A stretch of 64,000 nucleotides of DNA. Source: Sycobia sp. Sy_11 (Eukaryota > Arthropoda > Insecta > Hymenoptera > Epichrysomallidae). Below the pieces are notes generated by a model. That model was given only the letters and a program-made list of their open reading frames with translations. It had not been told where the DNA came from and ran no database searches. Below, in pieces: positions 53,401 through 64,000 of the stretch. How positions within the stretch are numbered: the stretch's first letter is position 1; every line of letters begins with the position of its first letter. The DNA lies in contig JACCIC010000139.1 in the NCBI GenBank assembly GCA_018907035.1, positions 372,001 to 436,000 of the forward strand, in the 5' to 3' direction. Made by a program: the position numbers and the translations under genes.

Positions 53401-56400
53401 TATTTAGGTTTAGCGTCAATAACATTAATTCGTATCAGAATTGATCTTAAAATATATTATGTATTTTTATGGAGGTATAACTATGAATGATGGCGAAGAT
53501 TGGCAAATTGTCCGCAATTGGTTCGTGCGAAAGATGAAATCTGTTGGATTTTCGCGTCGCGAAATGTCTGAATTCATCAAGGAAGAGTTGTCAGAAATTC
53601 TTGACAATATTAAAGATGGTGGAATTAGAAAAATGAAACCTATTATCGTTCCAACTACCATTAACGTTCTCTGGACACTTGCTACTGGACAGAAATTTAA
53701 AGCAGATAGGTGTGTATATCCGAAACTGAACTTATTTGCAATTTATGAATAATAAGTTGGTTTATTATTTTTATATTAAAGAATCTAATTATAAAATGTT
53801 ACTTTTTTTAACAATAGTGCTTTTGTATAGGCCACTAAACAAAGACATATAGTTACAAATTACAATGTAAGGTAACACTATTTTATAATTCCTATGTGGG
53901 AAAATATAGGAATAATTGAATTGAAAAAATTACAATTACTAGAGATCATAACATTATCCTTTAAAGCGCGAGGGTTTAGAAACAATTTTGAAATCGCATT
54001 TTACTATAGAAATGCGGTGTAAAGTCTAGTATAATTTCGGGCCAAACGTTAAGGCCCGAGTGAAAATTTTGAATTGCAATATTTTTTCTTGTTGTTTTGA
54101 GCATTATTTATGTTTTGTTTGGTGAAATAAAGTTACTTTGTATCATTATTGTTTGGCAAACATTATAGACTTCATTATAGGTTTGAAAATTAAAAATTGT
54201 ACTTATGTCGACTGTTATAAATTTTTCACCACTACGCTTGAGTAATTAATAAATTTTTCACCATTACACTTCAGTTTTCAAGCAATTCAGATGAAAATTA
54301 CAAGTAAAATTTTTTTACGTCTCTAAGCGTTTTCCATCCTTTAAAGGTCCAAATAATTCAAAAGAAATACACTGTTTATATAACGCAAGATTTTGTTTTA
54401 TGTTTTTATTTTCATGCAGATTACAGTACTTTGTCGACTTAATGACTAGACGAGCACAGGCCTTTGACATGACTGGCGGTACTCTTTCTGCTTTTCCGTG
54501 GATCCGTCACATTGCGCCGACGTATTCAGGCTTTACATTACTCGTCACCCTGAACAATGAATTCAGAGCAATTCTTGTCGTATGTATAAATTAAACATCA
54601 TATCTAGTAAATGAGTATTGAATATATCTTGTTTCATTCAACACTTAAATATTTTGTTTTAGGAAACTATCGAAGAGCATAAAAAGAATTATATGCAAGG
54701 ATGCGAGTCTGATCTTATTGACATGTTTCTCACCGAGATGTACAGAGGAAAAGAATCAGAAGCGATCTTCGATGGTATGGAACTTAATTGTTCGAATTAT
54801 TTCTCATATGAAAGCTTGTAGATCTAAAGGGCTATTTTATACTGGTTTCAAACCATGAATATTTAAAAAACTGCTGGTTATTCTTACGGTTAAATGAAAA
54901 TATAAAATTCCTTTTATAAGTTCATAGAAGAAAAAGTTTCAGATTAGTATAGTATTTAAAAAATTTAAGATTAGTATAGTTTCAATGAATGGTGTGACCT
55001 AGACGTAAAAGTTCAACGCCATTTTAATATCAAATCGATTATTTTTCAAATGGAAATTCGAACATTTGATCGCTGAAATAATAACAGGCGAAATTTGGTA
55101 TAGTCGAGGGCATGGTGAAGTTCGAAATTCACTAACGTATCTAAATATTTCGAAAACTATTTATCCTTGAAAGACTGTATAATATAATGGCAGAAGCGTT
55201 AAGAGGTGGGCAGTTAATGCTACTCTCAACTTTAAGTTGGTGGTTCAAGTTATTAAAGGCTAAATTACAGTTTGACTGTGATTATAATTGAATAGTATAT
55301 TATTATATTAAGACTCTAAAACCGATAAAAATATTTAATAATTTATTTAAATATTTATTTTCTTCTTATTTTTTAAATAAAAATTCTTATTCCTGACTTT
55401 ACATTTTGTAGTCGAAGATAAATAACATGAAATTTTATGATTTTTGAGATTCAAGAAAACTTAAGATGGATCAAAATTTTTGTTATTAGAATGTTAGCTG
55501 AGCTTGAGTTTAAAATTTGTGTTGACTTGTTTTTATGATATAGCAATATCAATGTGCAAGTTTTATAATGTGGATTATAACAATTTTATTTTAGAGGATC
55601 AATTAATCATGATACTTGTTGATATTCTTCTGGCTGGTCTCAATATTACAACAACGACACTGGAATTTTTGTTCTTAAATATGCTAATCCATCAGGATTC
55701 GCAGCGTTTGCTTCACGAAGAAATTGATCGTATTATAGGGCTGGAAAAACTGCCAGACATGAGCGATAAGTCGAAGTAACTATTTTTTATTACTATCGTT
55801 TTTATTACTATTCCAACCGTTCGAAAAAGCTGGTTATATATAAGCATTAATAAAGTTCATTAAAAGAAGCTGCTAGGAAATTCCATTCCAAAGCGCTAGC
55901 CTAATTTATATTATTTAATTACATTACAGGATGCCGTATGTCCAAGCAGTGATAATGGAAAGTCAGCGAATGACGCCAGTCGTGCCAATTATCGGGCCCC
56001 GGCGTGTACTACGTGACACCCGCTTAAAGGACTACGACATTCCACGTAACAGCGTCGTTATTTTAAATCTACACTCTATTCACGCTGATCCAAATTTATA
56101 CCCGAACCCCGAAGTTTTTAAGCCAGAGCGCTTTATCAAGGACGGCGTGTGTATTCATGATGATAATCTACTTTCCTTTGGAAAAGGTGAGTTGAGTAGT
56201 TATAAAATAAGCGTTTATAATTACTAAAACATACGAAGTTGTATGAGAAATCATATATATTGCATCTACTACTATGCATGAGCTTTGAACTATTTTTGTT
56301 CAACTTGAAAGGAGTAAATGCTTTTCTTATGGACATAAAATTAGGAAAAATTAATTTTTAGTTTTCACAGCTCTACATAAACATATGTACTGTCTGTATT

Positions 56401-57183
56401 TACCTAAATTATTACAATTTTACTTAGCAAACACAACTTTTCGAGAAACTAGACGCTCCACAGCGTATGCTATTCTTGCCAAAACATATTTACAATACCT
56501 CCCTGAGTAATTTCAATTTTTCTTGTCAAATTGTTAAGTTCGATCAACTGCTATAGGAACGCACCGTATAACTTTCTATTTTTTTACTGTGCAATATTAA
56601 TACAATTTATATACTTAATTTGCGGATTCCAAGTATCGTTGTAACAATATTTGTTATAGTTATTCTTTCATGAACAAGGGTAGGCCACGATGTTTGCGAA
56701 TAATGAATGTGATTCAGATTTCGCGATGTGACTTGTTAGATTCCCAATCTTTATAGGATTCATTTTGAAGGTAATTAGAATTAGCATATTCTATTTGGAT
56801 CACTGTCATAATCTAAATCTCGTCTCCTTTGTTTGTAAATTTACACTCATAAATTGAAAATAAAATAAATAAATCAATGAAGCTTACTTATAAATTTAAA
56901 CGAGGCTATCTCTATTTTATTCAATTTGCTTTAATGTCTCAAAAGGTTCGCGTACATATATTATTCTACTGTGAAATTCTGTTTTTCAGGAAGGCGCCAA
57001 TGTCCAGGCATATCGCTAGCACAAACAGCAGTGTTCCTCCTTTTCACTGGTATAATGCAACATTATCAGTTACTACCAGTTCCAAACCAAAAATTACCCA
57101 CTTTACAGATTAGACCAGGAATGACACAATCGCCAGTGCCAATGGACTTGCTTCTGGTGCCAAGGAATTCCGGCTGTGTGTAG
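47312..57183 (+). CDS. Cytochrome P450, clan 2 (CYP303/305-like)
   Basis: Eight exons: 47312-47411, 52384-52638, 53475-53709, 54420-54579, 54663-54774, 55595-55775, 55930-56186 and 56990-57183. They give 1494 nt, or 497 aa. Exon 1 supplies the N-terminal membrane anchor (MISVELVLLLVTVLALIVVQ). It joins in frame to the proline-rich hinge RRRPPGPFPWPFIGN across an intron of about 5 kb. Seen in order: helix C WxxxR (Trp128, Arg132), I-helix AGLNIT (301-306), ExxR (Glu358, Arg361), PERF, and the heme-binding loop FGKGRRQCPG with ligand Cys438. It should be an ER-bound monooxygenase. The phrase GITMNDGEDW and overall pattern suggest insect clan 2 near CYP303/CYP305, but the exact family is not certain. 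The I-helix lacks the usual acid-threonine pair. A polyadenylation signal is at 57288-57293. Confidence 0.93.
49302..49406 (+). other. Unassigned exon-like segment in P450 intron 1
   Basis: A pyrimidine-rich acceptor (TTTTCTGTATAAACAG) is followed by a frame reading LSTSYLQNEVNRCLTDVCKT and further residues to an AAAAAG/TAAATG end. Its base composition is more balanced than the surrounding intron. There is no recognised family and no good GT donor. It may be a relic exon. Confidence 0.2.
51495..51616 (-). other. Unassigned exon-like segment, antisense in P450 intron 1
   Basis: On the minus strand an ATTGCAG acceptor and a GTAAGT donor bound 122 nt. It can be read as about 41 residues (GRVYSASIDIIMDADDKNCL and onward). 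I recognise no family, and the upstream pyrimidine tract is weak. Confidence 0.25.
53015..53075 (+). repeat. Degenerate 15-bp tandem repeat in P450 intron 2
   Basis: Successive units GATGAAATATTTTTT, GATGAAATGTATTTA and GACGAAAAGTCTTCC have an exact 15-bp spacing. Looser relatives (GTGAAATATCC, GCGAAATATCGC) lie just before. Confidence 0.6.
55262..55350 (-). mobile_element. Solo MITE arm in P450 intron 5
   Basis: In reverse orientation it shares the CAGTTTGACTGT block, the TATATTATTATATT core and the CCGATAAAAATATTTA end with the RanGAP-intron MITE arms. Confidence 0.6.
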
Positions 57184-59573
57184 AAATAAGAGTTCTTCAG
57201 TTCCGCAAGTTATTCTTGCGCACACAACAAGTTTTCGTTCACAAAGGTTACGTATGTTAGCATACAATGCAACAGTCTACTATGTTAAATAAAAAATGTG
57301 AATATTATTGGATGAATTGGATGAAAAATGAGTGAATAATATGGACTTGTGAGCTGTATAATTTAAGGAAATAGAAGAATTTTGAGAATTTAAAAAATTC
57401 TTAAAATTATCTTCTCTATTATTGTAGGTTATATAAATTTTGAGGTTTTAAATATATAAACCTTAAAGTGTAGTGTCTATACCCATTCTATTTGAACGTT
57501 CTAATTAAATTATAATATGTTGCTATTCTTATACACTTAGCAATTTTACTAATTTAAAATAATTATATTACATAAATTGATTGTAAATAACTAATTTTTT
57601 ATTCCCTTTAAATATTCTTATTTAATATAATTCTTGGTCTAGAAAAATACGTTCAGGAAAATAAAAGTTTTAGAGATTAGAAATAATTATAGGATCGACT
57701 TACGTTACTATTCACAGAATAGTTTTAAAACACATTTTCTGTATCTACTTTACAAAAATAATCATACAAAAAAATTTTCAACTTCTTTTAACGAAGTTTT
57801 CAAATTTATTCTTCTTAAATAAAAAAATTGTGAAGCAGGCTAGATAATTGTTTTATTTTACAGTCCTCTAATTATAAGAACTAATACTATTTGTATATTG
57901 TTATTTTTTTAAAAAATTTCATTTACATATTGATGACCGAATTGGTTACGAATTATCTGTGGTTTTAGTAAATTACTAAAGTAAGTCAGTAAATAACTTG
58001 GACATTGCAAGTTTGTTAGGTGCATTAGCTTTCAGTGTAAACACTTTCTTCTGAAAAAATATAGGACATATTCAACATTCCAAAACTTTATTTATTTGTT
58101 CTGCTACTAACTTCAGAGTTCAAGCTCGAACGGAATGGAAAGTCAGAGTATTGAATTTGAATTGAAATAAAAACATTAATGGAAGTAATAAGACTGATAT
58201 CGATAAAGAAAATATAATAATTGATATGACAATAAAATTGTAAGATTATGCTCCAAGAAAGTAAAGTGGATAGTATTTTCAGGCACTGTTTGAACTTGTC
58301 GGTTGAGCGAGATTTTCAGTAGGATGATGTCTGTGGTTCTCACCCATGGATCGCCCAATAAAAATAATCAGGTTATTTCTTCACCCGGAAGAATAATTGA
58401 CTTTCGTTGCTATTTCTGTACTATGTAATTTATCATAATATATAATCATTTACAAATTACTAGCTGTGCAATTTTCTGAAATATTTTTCTCAGCTATTAT
58501 ATGTATTATTACGTCTTTACGTTAACTTAAAGGACATGCTTTGTAAGTGAATACAAAAATAAAAGTAGATATGTTAAAGGATTTTATATTTTGTTTTTTT
58601 TTTTTTTTATATAGGAAAATACTAAGATCAAAAGTAAAAATCATTTGCTAATTATATGAATCAGATACCAAGCGAGAAATCCTAATTTTTTAAAGATAAT
58701 TGAATACGAATAGAATAGAAAAATTTTCTTCATAATACAATCCATTTTTATTGAACTATTTTCTTGTATTTTATTAACAGTTATTGTATTAAATTATTTG
58801 TAAGAAGTAGCATGTTATTAATGATGAGAAATCGTTTAATGGAACAATTATCTCATTGACGATAAAACTGTTATGAAAGATACAGACGTCTTCATTATCT
58901 AAAAAAAATTTTAACGTAACGTAATTATCAAGAAATAAACAAGAAAATGAAAGAAAGTCAATATCGGAATTTATCGTTATGCTATACTAATACTTTTTAA
59001 TATTTGTATATGCAATTAATAAAAATAACATAATTACACGATAGTGATATTAATTTTTTAAAAAACATTATAGTGTACAATAATGTGTTTGACAATAGGC
59101 TACTCTCGCCTTATTAGTTCAATTCAGAGGAAAATAGTTCTTATGGCGAGTTTGACTATATATTTAATTAATATTAATCGCTGGATTATAATCGCTTTAA
59201 AGACACATTCTGAATTTCATCCCGTGAATATATTTTTTATGTAATAAAAAACTAATTTAATTTTTTTTTATTATAATGAAAGCTATCAAAGATGATAATG
59301 GTTTGATTTTATCATGACAATTGTAAAAGAAATTGTATATGCAATAGTTGTCTATATCATGGGGATTACAAGCGATTTATCGTTATACATTTGCCTCCTA
59401 TATACTCAAATTCTGCTTTTCTATTGATTCGAGCATAATGAAATTCAAAAATTCTTCACATGTACAACAGTCGAATAGTGCGTTAAAGAAACTCAACTTT
59501 CATGTCGTATACGCATGGATTATTGTAAATATCTTTCAACTAATACATTTAATTATTTTTTTCAAAATCTTAC
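57184..59573. other. Intergenic region downstream of the P450 and the receptor
   Basis: AT-rich. It contains the P450 3' UTR and probably the last odorant-receptor exon, which I searched for by eye and did not find. No other supported feature. Confidence 0.55.
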
Positions 59574-62546
59574 CGATAAAAAATTGTTGAAATTCAGAAC
59601 GTATAATCCTCCTGCCGTTAGTAGGCAGGGCTTGGAGCATCGAAGTGCAAAAACCTTAAGCAAAGTCTTAGATTTCTCGGAGCATTCATACCATTCATTA
59701 AAGTACCTGAAATAAGAAAGTCAATATGAATATATGTATACATATATATACGTTAAACATTTCATTTGCATCTATACTTAACGAGCGGTGGTAAGTTTTT
59801 TCATCTAAGCTATGTAAGAAGCAAAGTTGTAGTTTAATAAGTAAGAAGCATTTTGTACTTTAATATTAGTTAAGGTATGAACAGAAGCTGGCTTTTTATC
59901 ATTGAAAGGCTATAATGATATAATTTTTAATTTGTTAGTACATAATTGTAGATTAACTAAAGTAATTTTAAATTGTACGCCTAACTAGTTTTCGTATAAA
60001 GAATTTCATTTTTCTAGAATAATTATTTCCTATACTGTGAAATTATTAACAAATTAATTTTTGATTAGCTGTGTGTAAAGTTTATGCAGAAAAAGGAGAA
60101 AAAGTAGTGTGTAAATTGCTCGAAACTGAGAAAATTGAACTAAATAAAAACTGAATAAAAATAATAATATAAAACAATGTTTTGATAAAATTATTTCTGT
60201 AATGTGTTGGTGTAAAATTCAATGACAACTACTTCTGACTGTTAAAAACCGAAAAAATTAAAAAAAAAACAAAAGCAAAAAATTCAACTAAAAAAATTCA
60301 TAAATGGCGTGCTTTTATACATTTCTTATTTTTTAAACCGTGGTTATGGCGTGGATCGAATCAAAATTCGATGTCGAGAAACAATCTGAATATGATTCAA
60401 ATTACAATGCTACAATACAATGTTTTTTATATATTTTAATCTGCTGTTGAGAATTTCTTCTGTTTTGAATTTCGAATCTCTGCGCATCTTTGTAGATTAT
60501 TAACTAAACAATTAACAATTAAAAAATGTAATTTATCTGCAGTATAATTTAATGATTTTCAAAACTTTTTGGATAATTTTCGAATTCGTTTTATAATACT
60601 AAAATTTTTAAATAAAATAGGACCGTATATTATAATAAACTTACGAATCACGAAGAAGGCTGGAACTGTAATCCATGATCTGTTGACCTGGCCAGCTTAG
60701 ATAAAATAAATGAGTAGTCTGACCTATCAGGATCATACTGTATCTGATACAAGTTATAGTTTGGTCGTTGAAAACTAGTATCTGAAAACGGATTTAGATT
60801 TATTATAAACTCTATGTAAACAATTAGATTTGAACTCGAGGCAGTCGACCAAGCATTAATTCCGCTTAAATTATAAATCATAAAATTTATTGAAAAAAAA
60901 ATTTCCAAATGAACGATTGATATACAGGCTCGACTGCCCAGAGGCTAAAGGGGATTATTAAAGTGCGTACTATTTTCTTCTATGAATCGATCTTATATTA
61001 TTTGGTCATAATGTAATTGTGTCAATGTACGTATTAAAACTACTACGATTATTCGAAGATATTTTATCATGTATAAGCAAGAATAATGCAAAATAGGCTT
61101 TATCTGAAATTGTTAAATTAACTATTAAAAATTTTCCTAGAGAATTTTAGGATGCCAAAAAGATATCGGAATAGATCGGTATTATATGTCAGGTAAGATT
61201 AGTTTTGAAAAGATTAACTCAATCTCACAACTCTTTTTCAATCATTCCAAATAAAAAAATCTTTGAAAAAATCTATTATCTTAGAATTTAAAATCAGAAT
61301 ATGTTCTCTGATCTATTCTCTTATTGCAAGTGAATAGTTCATGTATTAAGGACAAGGGTAGTCAATAATTAATCGTCTAACTATAGACGTACATTCAGTC
61401 CTGAATAATTACATTATATTTTGCTTCTTAAGCAGCTGTTGAACATACACTTGAACATACTTTATAAAAATTTTTACTCTTATATTAACAATACGTAATA
61501 ATTCACTGTATAAAAATGAATAAGCAATTGTTAAGTCAGATTTTGGATTTTTTTAAATTGCCGGAAATTGGTTTAATTTCTATTACAACAAAGAAAAGAT
61601 GATAAAACAAATGAAAAAAAAGATTTTTACTTTTTCTAATCTAGATTTTTCTAATCTAAGATTTCGAATCTCTCTAAATTTAAATTAAATGTAGATTAAA
61701 TATAATTTTTAATTTTTTCAGTGAGTCGACTTAATTTAATTTATTAATAAATAAATATACACTTATATAAATATATCGTTTGCAAATTTTAAACTTTAAT
61801 ATGAGGACGTGAAAATTTCGATCTGAAACCTTAAGCAAATTTTTCACTTTTTCTGTATGTCAATAAAAATTTTAGTTAATATTTAAGTTGTTCGTCAAAG
61901 CACGTATCGGTCAGTAGGTGACGACTTGGATTTTACGAATATTATTCCAAAGTAACAATCCTAGATTATTAATACTAGGCTGCCTATTTGAATTGACGAA
62001 CCCAACCATTAGTAGATGAAATCTTTTGATATCTGCTTTAGTAGGTATATATGTGTTTGTCTATCTTCGTCGTAAAATATGTTGTTAAATGGACAAAAGT
62101 AATTTGTAGTTATTGCAATTATTAACGCACAAATATTGAGCCGATAAAAAGTTCACTGTTCATTTTCCATTAATAGATGTATACTTCCATTTTAATTCAC
62201 ATAATTATAATTTTGCATACAAATGGCGCTAACAAATTAAATTTACCGTTAACAGATCACCGTTTGTGAACTGTTAAAGGTATTTATTTACTGTTAGGTA
62301 TTTCTAATCACTAAAGCTTAAAAAGGAATCTGTTCTATCAAATTTACATATTTTTGAAGTCAATAAGCTTTAATTTTTTTTTTAGAAAAAGGGGATTTTA
62401 TGTAAATTTCTATATCGTCTTAAAGAATGTTATGAATTTAAATATATTAAAGTTTGTTAAATAACTATCATTCAACGCATTAAAAATACTTACTACACAA
62501 GCAATACTGATGTATATTAAATTTATACCCATGGTGAATAAATAGA
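59574..62546 (-). CDS. Odorant receptor (7tm_6 family), partial
   Basis: Three consecutive minus-strand exons with matching phases: 62494-62546, 60645-60781 and 59574-59706. They encode about 108 residues. Seen: YLFTMGINLIYISIACV (a transmembrane segment), then HLFYLSWPGQQIMDYSSSLL (the conserved hydrophobic-WPG-DxS region), then YFNEWYECSEKSKTLLKVFA and CSKPCLLTAGGLYVLNFNNF, the typical receptor C-terminal region. These receptors are membrane proteins that form ligand-gated channels with Orco in olfactory neurons. The N-terminal exons (beyond 62546, perhaps beyond the window) and the short final exon were not found, so the gene may extend off the right edge or be a decaying copy. The three exons themselves have no stop or frameshift. 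Confidence 0.85.
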
Positions 62547-64000
62547 CTGCAGAATAGGTGGATTCAAGCTTTACAGTAAATCTAAATTATTGGATAATCA
62601 TACATTTAAAAATTATTGTTAATTTGTAAAATTATGTAATTATTAAATAATACTAATATTTTATATTATACTAAACTTTAAAATTTTGTTATGTAACTGA
62701 ACTATTTGAATTATCCATTCGTATGAGAAATCTTTTCCGGTCAATCCAACATGTTCTTTATAAAAAATCCGTTTATTAATTTGCCTTAAGCGATACCTGG
62801 AATTTGATATTCGAAATTACATTTCGAATTTATATATTAAATAATTCATTACACTGATACATCGAATGAATAGAGAATTGAGCTTTTTTAAAATTTTGTT
62901 TTATTAAAAGTAACTTGTGTTCCAATCAAAACAATGTTGTTAACGGTTCTTTTGCCTCATAAAAGAACTATACATTTTAAAATCCATTTAAATTCATGTT
63001 GGCGAATGGTGCGTAATGACTACTAAATTAATGTTAAATTGTTACTAAACTAATATTAAGAAAGTATGCACACGTGATAGAGATTTCACAGCACAATGTA
63101 AATTTTGTATACGAGAATTTTTTGAAAAGACGATGCGATACTGCCTGAATTAAGATATTATGTGGTTTGAAGAAAGATAGAATAAAGATAGAAAGAATAG
63201 ATGGTTGTTTGAAGAAAGGTCACATGAGATATAAGCTGTGTTGCAATGTCCCGAATGGAAAAAGCGACATGATATTCTTTAACACAGTGCAAGACATCCT
63301 TCATATTCTACTTTCTTTAATAAGAGATATACTTTTGTTATAGAAAAATTTTAAGAAGTTACACCAACGTGACTTGATTCATTGACTAGAATTAAATATT
63401 TCACTAAGGATTTGTTTAATTCCAGTTATCTGTTTAAAAGACATTTGTCCTTCATTTAATAAAGGGTTGACAATATTCCTACTTAATGAAAATTTGACTT
63501 ATACAGTACAAGTTCATATAAATTCTATAAATTGAAGAATTCAAATAATTCTAGGGAATGCAATCGAAATAATTTTTTCAAATAGTGAGAAAGTATATAT
63601 AAAATTATTCGGAATTTTTAGAAAGTATATAATTAAGGTGTGCTACGTATGAGAATTAAGGAACCTCTCTAAACATTTAATGTGAAAATAATTTCATATG
63701 CTGAAAAGAAATTTTGTATTCATCAAAAGATGCCTTTGAATTGAGCGAAATTGCCGCTGTCACTATAGTTGCGAAACAATGCGCGTGTGACGTTATGTAA
63801 GCAACGCCTCACCGAGCATCTTCACTTAATTTTTGAAGCCCGACTCCAGTGATTAAATTTGAAAGTAAAACTTTTTTAAAGGACGTTCATCCAAAATGAT
63901 GATTTGGACAAGTCCTGCAGAAAACTTTAAAATCAGATCATTTTGGTATACTCTATATGTGGTAATAAATAGTAATAGCGTATGTACCGGGAGAAACGAA
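62547..64000. other. Right flank, upstream of the receptor exons
   Basis: AT-rich to about 63720. A patch with more CG dinucleotides lies at 63740-63850. Earlier receptor exons are expected in this direction but I could not identify them. A plus-strand ATG frame at 63896 is noted under findings. Confidence 0.5.

Noticed and set aside
60648..60908. Minus-strand 86-codon open frame as a separate protein
   Set aside because: The real coding frame here is a different one, the odorant-receptor exon at 60645-60781 bounded by TTTTCAG and GTAAGT.
63180..63300. Earlier odorant-receptor exon on the minus strand (frame with LHCVKEYHVAF)
   Set aside because: Loosely receptor-like, but there is no good acceptor and no donor in the phase needed to join the exon at 62494-62546.

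Overview
This is nuclear genomic DNA of an insect, most likely a hymenopteran and possibly an ant. It is strongly AT-rich, packed with dinucleotide microsatellites, and its genes are split by canonical GT-AG introns. It holds animal housekeeping genes next to a clan-2 cytochrome P450 and an insect-type odorant receptor. The hymenopteran assignment is an inference from composition and gene content; no database search was run.

Layout. 1-6431: gene-poor, rich in microsatellites. 6432-9217 (+): TMEM135 homologue, 9 exons, 464 aa. 11003-13689 (-): LAS1L-type HEPN ribonuclease, 6 exons, 634 aa, converging on TMEM135. 16276-20859 (+): ABHD16A-type phosphatidylserine lipase, 11 exons, 538 aa. 21581-24685 (-): complete RanGAP, 4 exons, 586 aa. 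24967-26814 (-): a second, tandem RanGAP copy that contains only exons 1-2. 26964-27556: a hAT-type fold-back element with an exact 8-bp target duplication, inside the shared upstream region of RanGAP and UTP20. 27878-45264 (+): UTP20, 18 exons, 2750 aa. 47312-57183 (+): clan-2 P450, 8 exons, 497 aa, whose first exon lies in a GC-rich island about 5 kb before exon 2. 59574-62546 (-): three exons of an odorant receptor; its first and last exons were not found. The gene models were built by joining exons at visible splice sites. The total coding length of each of the five complete non-duplicated genes (TMEM135, LAS1L, ABHD16A, UTP20, P450) and of full-length RanGAP is an exact multiple of three and close to the known family length.

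The most interesting feature is the RanGAP locus. A unit of about 2.12 kb (proximal promoter, exon 1, intron 1, exon 2, start of intron 2) is duplicated in tandem, giving one full-length gene and one 3'-truncated copy that keeps the whole leucine-rich-repeat catalytic domain. The truncated copy lacks the C-terminal domain, including a SUMO-consensus lysine at the exon 3/4 junction. The architecture parallels the Drosophila Segregation Distorter gene Sd-RanGAP, a truncated tandem duplicate of RanGAP that acts as a meiotic driver. By eye the two copies have no amino-acid difference in the repeat domain. In exon 1 and the C-terminal linker of exon 2, nearly every nucleotide difference changes the protein. 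Whether this is a selfish gene, an alternative-exon system or a neutral fragment cannot be decided from sequence alone.

Functional context: LAS1L and UTP20 both serve ribosome biogenesis, RanGAP serves nuclear transport, TMEM135 and ABHD16A serve lipid and organelle biology, and the P450 and receptor serve small-molecule metabolism and sensing. The housekeeping genes are simply neighbours; nothing suggests coordinated operation beyond possible shared promoter DNA between RanGAP and UTP20.
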